Notes: a model not told the origin generated them from the sequence alone. A stretch of 64,000 nucleotides of DNA from Thalassospira lucentensis (GCF_032921865.1 NZ_CP136684.1:2329001-2393000), one strand, 5' to 3'; counted from the stretch's first letter, positions 53,568 to 63,138 are shown. Program-made: numbers and translations.

Positions 53568-53881
53568 TTTTGGTGCCGGATTTCCTGCTTGGCGAATCGA
53601 TTATGTTCATGTCGGTTGGCATGGAAATATCGCGTCATGGTTATGACCCGCGCATCAAAACTGTCATTTGGATTTCTTGAAAATAATCCCGACATATAAA
53701 GCAGTCACGATGCTGTGCTGCGCGGGTTTATGCGCTTCGTGTGTCATGATCCGCCATATCGTGTATGGCTGATATGCTGCCTGTGTGCCAAGCCATGCAT
53801 GAATTGGGGGTTGCCAGAGTCCGGGCAGGCGGTGATAAATCTCCCGCTCAATACAACAATAAGAAAAAGGAGCAACTTATT
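53568..53881. other. Intergenic region upstream of AMP nucleosidase
   Basis: About 310 bp with no recognised gene, RNA or strong promoter. The open frame of the downstream gene extends back to 53765, but that part has no coding support. Confidence 0.4.
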
Positions 53882-55351
53882 ATGGTTTCCGGAGTCCACG
53901 GATCGGTTCGCGATCTGTTTGAATTTACTGACGCCGACAGGGCACTTGCCCGCATCAAGGATATTTATACCACTGGTGCCGAGGCAGTCCGTGAAGCATT
54001 CACCCGGTTTGGAAACGGTCAGCAATCCTCGCCTGTGCGCGCCTATTACCCGTATCTCGGGATTGAGGTGCCGCCCGAGAAGTTGCATGTCGAAAGTACA
54101 TTGTCGTATGGCGCGCCGCGCGACCCGGGCATTTACGGTACGACCCTGACGCGCCCGGATCTGTTCGAACAATATTACCGCGAACAGATTGAACTGCTGC
54201 TTAAAAACCATGACGTGCCGGTCGTGGTCGGTGTTTCGGATCGTCCCATTCCGTTACCGTTCCTGGTTGAAACCGCAACCGATAATATCGGCCCGACCGA
54301 TATTCGCCAGCTTCAGCTGGTGTTTGACATGCCTGATCTGGCGCGGACAGATGACGATATCGCCAACGGGGTACATTACGGAATTACCGAAGGACCCAAG
54401 CCGCTTTCTCTGTTTTCCGGGGAAAGGGTGGATTACTCGCTGGCACGTTTGCGCCACTACACGGCGACATTGCCCGAACATTTCCAGAAGTTCGTGCTGT
54501 TCACCAACTATCAGCGCTATGTCGACGAGTTCATCGAGTTTGCCAAATTGCAGCTTGAAGACCCCAAAAGCCCCTACGTTGCTTTTGTCGAGCCGGGGCC
54601 AAAAGTCCATGTACGCAAGAATGCTCCCAAGGCATGGCAGGAAAGCGGAGAAGCCGTCAAACAGCTTCCGCAGATGCCTTCCTATCACCTGATCCGTGAA
54701 GACGGTCTGGGGGTGACGCTGGTCAATATTGGGGTCGGCCCGTCGAATGCGAAAACCGCCACCGACCATATCGCGGTTATGCGCCCGCATTGCTGGTTGA
54801 TGCTGGGGCATTGTGCCGGACTTCGCCGAAGCCAGCTTCTGGGCGATTACGTTCTGGCGCATGGTTATGTCCGTGACGATCATGTTCTCGACTCGGACCT
54901 GCCGCTTTGGATTCCGGTGCCGCCAATTGCCGAAGTACAGGTCGCCCTTGCCAATTCCGTGACCAAAATTACGGGACTTAAAGGGCGCGAAATGAAGGCG
55001 CGCATGCGTACCGGTACTGTGGCAACCACAGACAACCGGAACTGGGAACTGCGTTACAGCGAACTGTTCGTGCGTCTTAACCAGTCGCGCGCGATCGCGG
55101 TCGATATGGAAAGTGCAACCATAGCTGCCAACGGTTTCCGTTTCCGTGTTCCTTACGGCACGTTGCTGTGTGTTTCCGACAAGCCGGTGCATGGCGAACT
55201 GAAACTGCCGGGAATGGCCAACAATTTCTATCGGCAGCGTATCGGTCAACACCTTCAGGTCGGTCTTGATACCATCGATACCCTGCGAAACGAGGTCAAT
55301 CAGCTGCATTCGCGCAAACTGCGGTCGTTGGACGAACCTGCTTTCCGCTAG
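53882..55351 (+). CDS. amn: AMP nucleosidase
   Basis: A 489-residue enzyme that cleaves AMP to adenine and ribose 5-phosphate in purine salvage and adenylate balance. The N-terminal AMN domain (about 1-175) has TGAEAVREAFTRF and GRDLFEQYY-type segments (TRPDLFEQYYREQ), and the C-terminal half is a nucleoside phosphorylase-like fold: HCWLMLGHCAGLRRSQ near residue 305, VRDDHVLDSDLPLW, and VDMESATIAANGFRFRVPYGTLLCVSDKP, with the catalytic Asp in LLCVSDKPVHGE. The ATG at 53882 has AAGGAG 9 nt upstream. A terminator follows. Confidence 0.95.
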   Translation: MVSGVHGSVRDLFEFTDADRALARIKDIYTTGAEAVREAFTRFGNGQQSSPVRAYYPYLGIEVPPEKLHVESTLSYGAPRDPGIYGTTLTRPDLFEQYYREQIELLLKNHDVPVVVGVSDRPIPLPFLVETATDNIGPTDIRQLQLVFDMPDLARTDDDIANGVHYGITEGPKPLSLFSGERVDYSLARLRHYTATLPEHFQKFVLFTNYQRYVDEFIEFAKLQLEDPKSPYVAFVEPGPKVHVRKNAPKAWQESGEAVKQLPQMPSYHLIREDGLGVTLVNIGVGPSNAKTATDHIAVMRPHCWLMLGHCAGLRRSQLLGDYVLAHGYVRDDHVLDSDLPLWIPVPPIAEVQVALANSVTKITGLKGREMKARMRTGTVATTDNRNWELRYSELFVRLNQSRAIAVDMESATIAANGFRFRVPYGTLLCVSDKPVHGELKLPGMANNFYRQRIGQHLQVGLDTIDTLRNEVNQLHSRKLRSLDEPAFR

Positions 55352-55375
55352 TTTCGCTTGTACAGTTTTGTCTGG

Positions 55376-55405
55376 CGCCCGTTACCATCCGGTAGCGGGC
55401 GTTTT
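55376..55405 (+). terminator. Rho-independent terminator after amn
   Basis: CGCCCGTTACC / GGTAGCGGGCG stem (55376-55386 with 55391-55401, one G-U), loop ATCC, then TTTTG. Confidence 0.88.
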
Positions 55406-55520
55406 GTTATGTTTTTATGAAACGCCGAAAAACTGCCGCTTTTGGCTTTGGAAGGGGCAGGACTTCACCTATCTTCGGCCGGCTTCTTTGGCGATATCAT
55501 CTATCCGATAGCAGGCAGGT

Positions 55521-56750
55521 ATGACGGTTCATCACGATGCCAGACAGGATTTGCCGGTTTGGCAGATTTTTCTGATTTTTCTTCGACTTGGCTTGACCAG
55601 TTTTGGTGGGCCGGTTGCACATATCAGTTATTTCCGTGAAGAGTTCGTAGTACGCCGCAAATGGCTTTCGGATGCGACTTATGGCGATCTGGTAGCACTC
55701 TGCCAGTTCGTGCCGGGTCCTGCCAGTTCTCAGGTCGGGATGGGAATCGGCATGTCGCTCGGCGGATTTCCCGGTGCATTTGCCGCATGGATCGGTTTTA
55801 CCATGCCATCGGCAATTGTTCTTGTCGCGCTTGGGCTTGGTTTGGCTGGCAGTAACCTCGCCGCCACTGGTCCCATGATATGGGGGCTCAAACTGGTTGC
55901 CGTTGGTGTTGTTGCGCACGCTCTTTGGGGCATGGCGCGAAGTCTGTGCCCTGATATTCCGCGTGCGGTTATTGCCATAATTGCAGCCGCACTGATGATC
56001 GCATTTAGTGGTGCGGGCATGCAGGCCATCGTCATTGTCGGTGGGCTGGTTGCCGGGACACTGTTCCTGCAGGCTGATCTGGTCAAGCTGGACGGGAAGC
56101 TGGCTGCCGGTATTTCCCCGAAGGTGGCGGTGTTCGCGTTGGCAATCTTTGGTGCGCTACTGATCGGGTTGCCGTTACTGGTGCAGGTCACATCGTCATC
56201 ATGGCTTGCCGTATTTGACGGATTTTATCGCAGCGGGGCGCTGGTTTTTGGTGGCGGCCATGTGGTGCTGCCACTGCTGCAGGAAGCCGTTGTTGCGCCC
56301 GGTTGGGTCGATACGGATACGTTCCTTGCCGGTTATGGCGCAACGCAGGCAGTACCGGGGCCGATTTTTACCTTTGCTGCCTATCTGGGGGCCGTGATGC
56401 AAACCGATACGGGCGGGATCGCGGGGGCGATGATTGCCCTGATCGCCATTTTCCTGCCTGCGTTTCTTCTGGTGATCGGATTATTGCCGTTTTGGGATCG
56501 TATCCGGCATATGCCCAAAATGCGTGCGGGGCTGGCAGGGATCAATGCTGCGGTGGTGGGCTTGCTCGCATCGGTTCTGTACGATCCGATCTGGACCGGA
56601 TCAATTCATGACGTGAAGGACGTGGTGATTGCGATCATTGCATTCATAATCTTGCAATGGCGGCTGATGCCTGTCTGGGCGCTGGTTCTTGCGGGTGGAA
56701 CCGGTGGTATTGTGATGGGCTATTTCGGCGTTGCCGGTACGGTTGTCTGA
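55521..56750 (+). CDS. chrA: Chromate transporter ChrA (long-chain, two-domain)
   Basis: A 409-residue CHR-family membrane protein with two homologous halves. The first half has FLRLGLTSFGGPVAHISYFREEFV near residues 21-44 and FVPGPASSQVGMGIGMSLGG near 63-82. The second half repeats the pattern with GALVFGGGHVVLPLLQEAVV near 233-252 and GYGATQAVPGPIFTFAAYLGA near 267-287. It probably exports chromate by proton coupling, or a related oxyanion. There is no adjacent chrB regulator. The upstream ribosome-binding site (GGCAGGT) is weak. Confidence 0.92.
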   Translation: MTVHHDARQDLPVWQIFLIFLRLGLTSFGGPVAHISYFREEFVVRRKWLSDATYGDLVALCQFVPGPASSQVGMGIGMSLGGFPGAFAAWIGFTMPSAIVLVALGLGLAGSNLAATGPMIWGLKLVAVGVVAHALWGMARSLCPDIPRAVIAIIAAALMIAFSGAGMQAIVIVGGLVAGTLFLQADLVKLDGKLAAGISPKVAVFALAIFGALLIGLPLLVQVTSSSWLAVFDGFYRSGALVFGGGHVVLPLLQEAVVAPGWVDTDTFLAGYGATQAVPGPIFTFAAYLGAVMQTDTGGIAGAMIALIAIFLPAFLLVIGLLPFWDRIRHMPKMRAGLAGINAAVVGLLASVLYDPIWTGSIHDVKDVVIAIIAFIILQWRLMPVWALVLAGGTGGIVMGYFGVAGTVV

Positions 56751-56765
56751 ATGGCCGGCTGGGGT

Positions 56766-58217
56766 TTATTCGGCTGACTGTGCGGTATTTTCCACTTCCA
56801 CAGTGGTATCACCATTGCGCGCGATAATATCGGGAAACAGTGCCGAAATTGATCCGACAAAGCGATGTTGGTCAAAGGCACTGCCGTCTCTGGTCAATCC
56901 AAGTCTTACAATCACCAGTTCCTTTGACGGGATGATGCTGATGATCTGGCCATCATGACCAAGTGCAAAAAACGCATCATCCGGGATCGTTGGGCCATTG
57001 ATTTGTGTGTCACCGTCTTTATCACGTGAACCGGGCAATTGAAGCCACCAGTGGGCACCATAGATACCGTTTGGGGCGGCTGGTGCGGGCGTGACCGAAT
57101 ATTTCACCCAGTCTGGCGGTAGAAGTTGTTCATCGTTCCAGACGCCATCCTGCAGGAATAACTGACCAATTTTTGCCCAGTCACGAGCCGAGGCATGCAT
57201 GAAGCTGGAACCGATGAAATAGCCGTCCTGATCGGTTTCGATTACCGCATTGCGGATGCCAAGCGGCCGGAACAGCATGTCAAACGGGATATGCTGATAG
57301 CTAAGGATTGAGCCGCTGATATTGCGCATTGCCGCCGACAGAACGTTTGTCGCCCCGGAATTATAGGAGAAATATTCACCTGGTTTGTGTTCAAGCGGGC
57401 GGGCCACGGCAAATCCGGCAGTGGCGGGTTCGACAAACAGCATTTGAACCACGTCCGATAGCGGATTCCAGTAGCTTTCATCAAATTCCAGTCCGCTGCT
57501 CATATGCAGAAGCTGGTCATAGGTGATGACAGCACGGGGATCGTTTATCCGGGATTGCCATTCGTTGATCAGAACCGGGCTGTCAACTCCGGGGATCATG
57601 TGTTCCTGCTGCATCCGGCCCAGCAGGGCATTGAACACGCTTTTGGTCATCGACCAACCCGGCAAGGGGGTGGTGGCATTGATCCCCGGTGCATAACGTT
57701 CGGCAATGACCTTGCCACGATGCAACACCACAATTGCCCGGCTGCGTCGCGAGATATCCGTGCCCGGTTCATCCATCGCATCGGCAAGAATATTGTTAAA
57801 GGCCCGCCTGTCAATATTGCCTGGCACGGATGCCGTTCGCAGCGGTTGTGCCGGGATCGGACGAATTAGCGGGCTTGTCGCGCGCAACTGTTCAATCCGC
57901 GCCGGATCATCGGAAAGTGTGCAGCCAAGATTTGGGCGAAAAACCGCGATACGTGTACGAAAACCGAATGCATGCGCGCTGACCGTTTGATGGCGCAAAT
58001 CAACATTCGCGGTAATCAGCGACAGCAATGGATTGTTATCGGCAAGTACATCCTCGTCACGGGCGCGGTCCGAGGACAGGCCATTTACAAAAATGGCTGA
58101 ACACATGATTTTGGCCGTATAACCCGCCCCCACAGGGGCCAGCCAGATGAAGAACGCGGAAATCACCAGAATGCCAAGCAATATCAGGCCGACAAAGGTG
58201 GCTTTAATCCAGGTCAT
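56766..58217 (-). CDS. Serine hydrolase of the beta-lactamase (class C-like) family
   Basis: A 483-residue protein with an N-terminal membrane anchor or signal (about residues 6-30, VGLILLGILVISAFFIWLAP). The penicillin-binding-like catalytic domain has SMTK with Ser189/Lys192, the tyrosine motif EYFSYNSGATN (Tyr near 285), and a late LGHDGQIISI corresponding to the KTG/HxG motif. It is closest in pattern to the EstB/6-aminohexanoate-dimer hydrolase branch (GKVIAERYAPGINATTPLPGWSMTKS). Substrate unknown. The ATG at 58217 follows AAGGGAAACGGA. It lies downstream of the MFS gene on the same strand and is convergent with chrA. Confidence 0.88.
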   Translation of the reverse strand: MTWIKATFVGLILLGILVISAFFIWLAPVGAGYTAKIMCSAIFVNGLSSDRARDEDVLADNNPLLSLITANVDLRHQTVSAHAFGFRTRIAVFRPNLGCTLSDDPARIEQLRATSPLIRPIPAQPLRTASVPGNIDRRAFNNILADAMDEPGTDISRRSRAIVVLHRGKVIAERYAPGINATTPLPGWSMTKSVFNALLGRMQQEHMIPGVDSPVLINEWQSRINDPRAVITYDQLLHMSSGLEFDESYWNPLSDVVQMLFVEPATAGFAVARPLEHKPGEYFSYNSGATNVLSAAMRNISGSILSYQHIPFDMLFRPLGIRNAVIETDQDGYFIGSSFMHASARDWAKIGQLFLQDGVWNDEQLLPPDWVKYSVTPAPAAPNGIYGAHWWLQLPGSRDKDGDTQINGPTIPDDAFFALGHDGQIISIIPSKELVIVRLGLTRDGSAFDQHRFVGSISALFPDIIARNGDTTVEVENTAQSAE

Positions 58218-58321
58218 TCCGTTTCCCTTGTGCAGAGCGTTATTTGCCCCTTGCATCTGATCCGGCAAGGAGGGTCGCCTGCTTTACGGGATAGGTCAAG
58301 ACAGCGGATTGTATAGGCGGA

Positions 58322-59491
58322 CTAACCCGCTGTTACGATACGGACCTGACGGTACCGAAGCGAAATGACAAATCCGGCAAGGTAGAAACCGGCCAGAAGA
58401 AATGCCGCCCCCCTCCAGTTTGCCCAGTCGATCATGGCGCCTGCAACGGGTGGAACAATCACAACGAAAATCTCGGCAAACTGGGCCAGCATCCCCTGAA
58501 GGGCGGGCATCGAAAGATTGCGATCTGCAATACGGGGTAAAAGCGCAAAGCATGTACCGGCAACGACGCCCTGCCCGATATTGAACAGGACCAGCGCCAA
58601 TACACTGATGGTGATGATCTGGCTGACAAACAGGATGAAGATCGCCGCCGCCATGACCGGTAATCCGATCGCAAGCATGATGCGGCCGGGCATCTCGCGG
58701 CCCAGTGCCATTCCTGCGCCGACGCTACCGATGATGTTTCCGGCAATTGCCGTGATGCCAATGATCGCCGCGGCAAGGGGAATGCTGATCGCAAGATTGT
58801 CTGCCATCATGGCGGGCATGAAGGCAAGAGATGCGGATGTTGCCCCGGCAAAGGCCGCAAAGGTAAGTGCGATTTGCATCGCCGGGCGGGATTTAAGGAC
58901 GCCGGAAATACCCGATGTCAGGGACCGGTTGAAACTTTGCTCGCGCGGTTTGGTCAGCAGCATCAGGGCTGGTAAAAGGATCGCGACCGGGATGGTGCAG
59001 GCAACAACCGCCATGCGCCAGTCAAGCCACGCAACAATCGCGGCACTGGTCCAGTTCCCCATGGCAATGCCGACCGGGATGAACGTGCCCCAGATGCTCA
59101 TGGCCATGGCAACGGTTCTGGCATTGCCCAGATTGGCCATCCAGCTTGGGGCACCCACCACAATCAGAAGATATCCGACACTGGTGACAAGACGCCCGAC
59201 ATAAAGCATCCCGCTGCTGGATGCTGTTGCAAAGAGTGCAGCACCAATGATCATCATAAGGCCGCCCAGAACCAGCGAGCGACGCAATCCGACCTGTGCG
59301 GCCCAAACCCCTGCGGGAATGGCAAACAGCGCACCCGCCGCCGTGATCAGCGACGCGACAAGTCCAAACTGTGCCTGGCTAAGATCAAAACCGGCACGAA
59401 GATCGGGGGCAATCGGCCCGACCAGCCCAACCTGCATCGAGGCCGTCAGTCCAAGACCGTAAAGAACACAAATGGCAAAAATCGGTGGCAT
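58322..59491 (-). CDS. MFS transporter
   Basis: A 389-residue major facilitator protein with about 12 transmembrane helices. The loop 2-3 motif is GVWAAQVGLRRSLVLGG near residues 61-77, corresponding to GxLaDrxGRR, with a variant acidic position, and there is a central cytoplasmic loop (LLTKPREQSFNRSL). The family is cyanate/drug/metabolite:H+ symport or antiport, and the substrate is not predictable. The ATG at 59491 is preferred to a TTG at 59509. It is followed on the same strand by the serine hydrolase gene, 104 bp away. Confidence 0.87.
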   Translation of the reverse strand: MPPIFAICVLYGLGLTASMQVGLVGPIAPDLRAGFDLSQAQFGLVASLITAAGALFAIPAGVWAAQVGLRRSLVLGGLMMIIGAALFATASSSGMLYVGRLVTSVGYLLIVVGAPSWMANLGNARTVAMAMSIWGTFIPVGIAMGNWTSAAIVAWLDWRMAVVACTIPVAILLPALMLLTKPREQSFNRSLTSGISGVLKSRPAMQIALTFAAFAGATSASLAFMPAMMADNLAISIPLAAAIIGITAIAGNIIGSVGAGMALGREMPGRIMLAIGLPVMAAAIFILFVSQIITISVLALVLFNIGQGVVAGTCFALLPRIADRNLSMPALQGMLAQFAEIFVVIVPPVAGAMIDWANWRGAAFLLAGFYLAGFVISLRYRQVRIVTAG

Positions 59492-59543
59492 GAGGGCGCA
59501 ATCCGTCAATTCAATAAACGATTTGGTTGGGGCGAACCAAAAT

Positions 59544-59571
59544 AGCGGGTTCCTTTTACCGGAAACCCGCT
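59544..59571 (-). terminator. Terminator-like hairpin after the XRE regulator gene
   Basis: On the minus strand, AGCGGGTTTCC pairs with GGAACCCGCT around GGTAAAA, followed by ATTTTGG. A second dyad, TTGGTT/AACCAA (59524-59540), lies just beyond. Confidence 0.65.
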
Positions 59572-59605
59572 TGGGCGATCCACGTATGAAATATGCGTGA
59601 AGGGG

Positions 59606-60181
59606 TTAGACGGGCGGTGTATCAAAACCGGTGGTCAGGCGAACGGCGGTACCATCGGACAGGAAAAACCGTTCCCACAGGATGAATTTATCGACAATCG
59701 GCATCGGCGGGCCGTCGCGCCCGGATGTTTCGAAAGTCAGATGATCTGCCTGATCTTCGTGCCAGCCCATATGATGCAGGCGTTTTTCCGCCTGTGCGAT
59801 TTCCGGCGTGGCAAAGCGCCAAAGGGATGTGCCAAGAAGATCACCAGAATCCCGTTGCCATTCCTTTTCGCGCGGTCCCGATGCGCACAGCAAACGATGG
59901 CTGCGATCCTCGATCAGATGAACACGTTGCCGCGAATGGATCACCAGCCGTTTGATCGCCTGATCCAATCGGAAATTGCGGTTGCGCGTCATCATCTGAT
60001 GCAAAAGGTCGATCTGAAGCGGGGCGGGCGTTTGCAAACCCTTTTCCCAACGTGATACGGTGGCCTGTGTGACTCCGACAATATCGGCAAGACGCGATTG
60101 CTTGATCTCGCTTTCGCGGCGCCATTGGCGCAGGCGGCGACCAAATTCAGGATCGGGTGCTGTCGGGGTCAGTAACTTCAT
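59606..60181 (-). CDS. XRE-family helix-turn-helix regulator with a PAS-like C-terminal domain
   Basis: A 191-residue protein. The HTH (about residues 13-66) is typical XRE: FGRRLRQWRRESEIKQSRLADIVGVTQATVSRWEKG. The C-terminal 115 residues (VHLIEDRSHRLLCASGPREKEW, GTSLWRFATPEIAQAEKRL) resemble a PAS-type sensor in pattern and are not a cupin. A ligand or redox input is possible. The ATG at 60181 is used; a GTG one codon upstream would also read. It lies between rsmD (upstream) and the MFS gene (downstream), which it might regulate (inference from position only). Confidence 0.78.
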   Translation of the reverse strand: MKLLTPTAPDPEFGRRLRQWRRESEIKQSRLADIVGVTQATVSRWEKGLQTPAPLQIDLLHQMMTRNRNFRLDQAIKRLVIHSRQRVHLIEDRSHRLLCASGPREKEWQRDSGDLLGTSLWRFATPEIAQAEKRLHHMGWHEDQADHLTFETSGRDGPPMPIVDKFILWERFFLSDGTAVRLTTGFDTPPV

Positions 60182-60247
60182 CACTCAACACGGCCTGACT
60201 TTTCGAAAGGCAGACCACCATAACACAGCCGGGAATTCAATAAAGGC

Positions 60248-60823
60248 TCAAGCCGCTGCGCCAAGGCGGCAAATATCGATCTGGCAACGGCCATATTTGC
60301 GGCTGTCGAGGATTTCAAGCCCGTCAATATCGGGCACTGGATCGCGCGGATCGCGTTCGGCAATGATCAGCGTTTCCGCATTGATCCATCCGGCATTTGC
60401 CAGTCCCGTAATGCTCGGTCCCAGCAATTCCTTATGATAGGGCGGATCAAGGAACACCATACTGGCGGGTTCTGGCGCGCGCGGTGGCTTGGTTGCATCT
60501 GCGCGCTGAACGCGGGTTTTGTCGCCCAGTTTCAAATCGGCAATATTCTGTTCGACGGCGGCAAGCGCACCGCGATCAAGGTCAAAGAAAACCGCCTTTT
60601 GCGCGCCACGTGAAATGGCTTCAAGTCCCAGCGCGCCGGAACCGGCATAGGCATCAAGAACCAGCCCGTCATAAAGCGGGTTCTGGTCGTCCTCGTACCA
60701 GCGCGATGCATGTGTCAGGATGTTAAACAGGGCCTCGCGAACGCGATCCAGTGTCGGGCGCGTATCGCGCCCGGTTGGTGCGGTCAAAAGCCGCCCGCGA
60801 AGACTTCCGCCAACAATCCGCAT
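60248..60823 (-). CDS. rsmD: 16S rRNA (guanine(966)-N2)-methyltransferase RsmD
   Basis: A 191-residue SAM methyltransferase. MRIVGGSLRGRLL and RPTLDRVREALFNIL at the start, LDAYAGSGALGLEAISRGA near residues 57-75 (SAM-binding loop), and the catalytic FLDPPYHKELL near 124-134 identify RsmD. It methylates G966 of 16S rRNA. It begins 6 nt after the rluB stop codon, so both are in one operon. Confidence 0.94.
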   Translation of the reverse strand: MRIVGGSLRGRLLTAPTGRDTRPTLDRVREALFNILTHASRWYEDDQNPLYDGLVLDAYAGSGALGLEAISRGAQKAVFFDLDRGALAAVEQNIADLKLGDKTRVQRADATKPPRAPEPASMVFLDPPYHKELLGPSITGLANAGWINAETLIIAERDPRDPVPDIDGLEILDSRKYGRCQIDICRLGAAA

Positions 60824-60829
60824 TCTGCC

Positions 60830-62146
60830 TTAGCCCTTCTTGCTACGCGGGCGATTGCCCGCCGGTTTCGATCCGCTGCGTCCCGCCGGGCGATTGCCGG
60901 GTTTTCCATCGGCAATGCTGCCGCGATTATTGCCGCCGGTATTGCCAGATGGCTTGCCGCGACCGCCACCAAACGATTTCCCACCGTCGCTATTGCGTTC
61001 GCCACCGGCTTTGCCACCGGGCGCATAACGCCCGCGGCCTTTGTTGGCCGGGCGGTTTGTATTGTCGCGATCATCAAAACGATTGTCCCTGTCGTTTCGT
61101 GCGCCGCGGTCGTTACGATCTTCGCGGTTTTCACGATTTTCACGCGCAGGACCACCACGCGATACCTCTCCGCGTGCGACGGCCGGTCTGGCGCGATTGC
61201 CCGGACGTGTCCGGTTTTCAAAGCCGTTCTCAGTCCGGGTGTCATCGGTGACGGCGTTCAGGTTGTTGCCCTGCTGGCGACGGCGCGGCGCGGCTGGTTT
61301 GCCAAACACTGTGCGCGGTGCCTTGGGGCGGCCGGTACCACCGCGCGCGACCGATTTCTTTTCGGAAACCTTGCTGTAATCACCCTTGAAGAACGCGGCC
61401 AGCTGTTCTTTCATCACCTTGCCGGTGATTTCTTCGCAATCGCCGGGTGCCAGGTTACCCAACTGGAACGGGCCATAGGACACACGCATCAAACGGGTTA
61501 CCGGCCAGCCAAGATGTTCCATCACGCGACGGATTTCGCGGTTTTTACCTTCGCGAAGGGTTACGGTCATCCAGGCATTGCTGTCTTTCTGAACATCAAC
61601 TTCGGCCTGAATCGAACCGTAATTGATACCGTCAACCGTAACACCGTCTTCAAGCTGTTTGAGTTTTGCCTCATCAATCCGGCCGTGAACGCGCACCCGA
61701 TACCGGCGTGCCCAGCCGGTGGCAGGCAGTTCAAGATAACGGGCAAGCTCACCATCATTGGTCAGCAGCAAAAGACCCTCGGAGTTCAGATCAAGACGGC
61801 CGACCGAAATCACGCGCGGCATATAGCTTGGCAGATGTTCGAAAACCGTATCGCGCCCCTGTTCGTCACGGTGGCTGGTGACCAGTCCGCGTTTTTTAAA
61901 CAGACGCCAAAGGCGCGGCTTTTCCTTTTGCGGCAATGGTTTGCCATTGACGTAAATTTCGTCCTCGTCGGTGACGGTTACGGCCGGGCTATCAAGCACC
62001 TTGCCATTCAGCTTCACCAGACCTTCCTCGATCATGCGTTCGGCATCACGACGCGAACAAACGCCGGAACGCGCAATGCGTTTGGCAATGCGCTCGGGTT
62101 TGCTTTCTTCGGTATCTTCTGTCGGGTTCGGGGTCTGGTCGCTCAT
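60830..62146 (-). CDS. rluB: 23S rRNA pseudouridine synthase, RluB/RsuA family, with long disordered tail
   Basis: A 438-residue protein. The N-terminal S4 domain (ERIAKRIARSGVCSRRDAERMIEEGLVKLNG, residues 17-47) precedes the RsuA/RluB catalytic domain: VISVGRLDLNSEGLLLLTNDG near 111-131 with the catalytic Asp, and REGKNREIRRVMEHLGWPVTRLMRVSYGPF near 194-223. From about residue 260 the tail is low-complexity, rich in Arg, Gly, Asn and Asp (RENRENREDRNDRGARNDRD). RluB modifies U2605 in E. coli; RluB versus RluE/RsuA is by general similarity. It overlaps the upstream gene by 4 nt (ATGA at 62143). Confidence 0.9.
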   Translation of the reverse strand: MSDQTPNPTEDTEESKPERIAKRIARSGVCSRRDAERMIEEGLVKLNGKVLDSPAVTVTDEDEIYVNGKPLPQKEKPRLWRLFKKRGLVTSHRDEQGRDTVFEHLPSYMPRVISVGRLDLNSEGLLLLTNDGELARYLELPATGWARRYRVRVHGRIDEAKLKQLEDGVTVDGINYGSIQAEVDVQKDSNAWMTVTLREGKNREIRRVMEHLGWPVTRLMRVSYGPFQLGNLAPGDCEEITGKVMKEQLAAFFKGDYSKVSEKKSVARGGTGRPKAPRTVFGKPAAPRRRQQGNNLNAVTDDTRTENGFENRTRPGNRARPAVARGEVSRGGPARENRENREDRNDRGARNDRDNRFDDRDNTNRPANKGRGRYAPGGKAGGERNSDGGKSFGGGRGKPSGNTGGNNRGSIADGKPGNRPAGRSGSKPAGNRPRSKKG

Positions 62147-62865
62147 TTGCGGGCCTCGGAAATCAGGGCGTCGAAGATTTTCGCATCGCCCGAACTGATA
62201 TGAAATTCGGGATGCCATTGCACCCCAAGACAATAACGATATCCCGGATGTTCAATCCCTTCGATCACGCCATCAGGGGCAAGGGAATTGATGATCACAT
62301 CCGGGCCGACCTTATCCACGGCCTGATGATGGGCGGAATTGACCGACAGGCTTTTGACATCGCCAACAATACGCGAAAGCAGGGTATCGGCTTCGACGGT
62401 CACATCATGCCCCGGCTCGTTGCGCGGGTTGGGTTGTTCATGCGGCAGGCAGTTTTCAACACTGTCGGGAATATGCTGGATCAATGATCCGCCAAGGATC
62501 ACGTTCAGCAATTGTTGCCCGCCGCAAATACCCAGAACCGGCATATTGCGTTTCAGCGCACCTTCGGCCATCGCCCATTCAAACTTGGTGCGGCGGTCTT
62601 TGGTCACCACGGTATCATGGCGTTCTTCGGCGCCAAACAGGCTGGGATCGACATCAAATGCGCCACCGGTGACAACAAGCCCGTCAATCAGATCCAGCAG
62701 ATCGGGAACCAGTTCAACCTCGTGGGGAAGGGGCATGGGAATGCCGCCCGCCGCCGTGACCGCACCGGCATAGTTTTCACGCAGCGCATACCACGGAAAT
62801 TTGGAATAGCCACCGGGTTCCTCGGAATCAAGGGTAATGCCGATGATCGGTTTTCTGGCACTCAT
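62143..62865 (-). CDS. Gamma-glutamyl-gamma-aminobutyrate hydrolase family (class I glutamine amidotransferase-like)
   Basis: A 240-residue PuuD-type peptidase C26 protein. It starts KPIIGITLDSEE, then GLVVTGGAFDVDPSLFG, the nucleophile elbow VLGICGGQQLLNVILGG with catalytic Cys near residue 114, and the catalytic His/Glu in GVQWHPEFHI near 218-227. It hydrolyses gamma-glutamyl bonds, for example gamma-Glu-GABA in putrescine breakdown, although no other putrescine genes are near. It is the first gene of the operon with rluB and rsmD, and diverges from tadA. Confidence 0.9.
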   Translation of the reverse strand: MSARKPIIGITLDSEEPGGYSKFPWYALRENYAGAVTAAGGIPMPLPHEVELVPDLLDLIDGLVVTGGAFDVDPSLFGAEERHDTVVTKDRRTKFEWAMAEGALKRNMPVLGICGGQQLLNVILGGSLIQHIPDSVENCLPHEQPNPRNEPGHDVTVEADTLLSRIVGDVKSLSVNSAHHQAVDKVGPDVIINSLAPDGVIEGIEHPGYRYCLGVQWHPEFHISSGDAKIFDALISEARK

Positions 62866-63138
62866 GATCTGTCAAATCCCGTTGGTGGTGGCAGTTGTTC
62901 GCTATGTTTGCTGGCGATGCCATGAATTTGGCCGGAAACTAACCCCGGTGCGTTAGAAGGGCAACGGCAATTCATGCATATGTGCAATCGGCCATGATCT
63001 TATCACCGCTTGACCGATCCTTGCACAGATTGCAATCTCATATCCTTAAAACTCAAGAAAAACAGTCAACAGACAGTGCGATGGGCCGTGTATGATGATG
63101 CTGCGGCCAACTCATTATTCCGGGATGGAAAGCAAATC

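Noticed and set aside
53433-53699. An 88-codon frame across the candidate sRNA
   Set aside because: It reads through a strong terminator stem, has no ribosome-binding site, and its composition is not coding-like.
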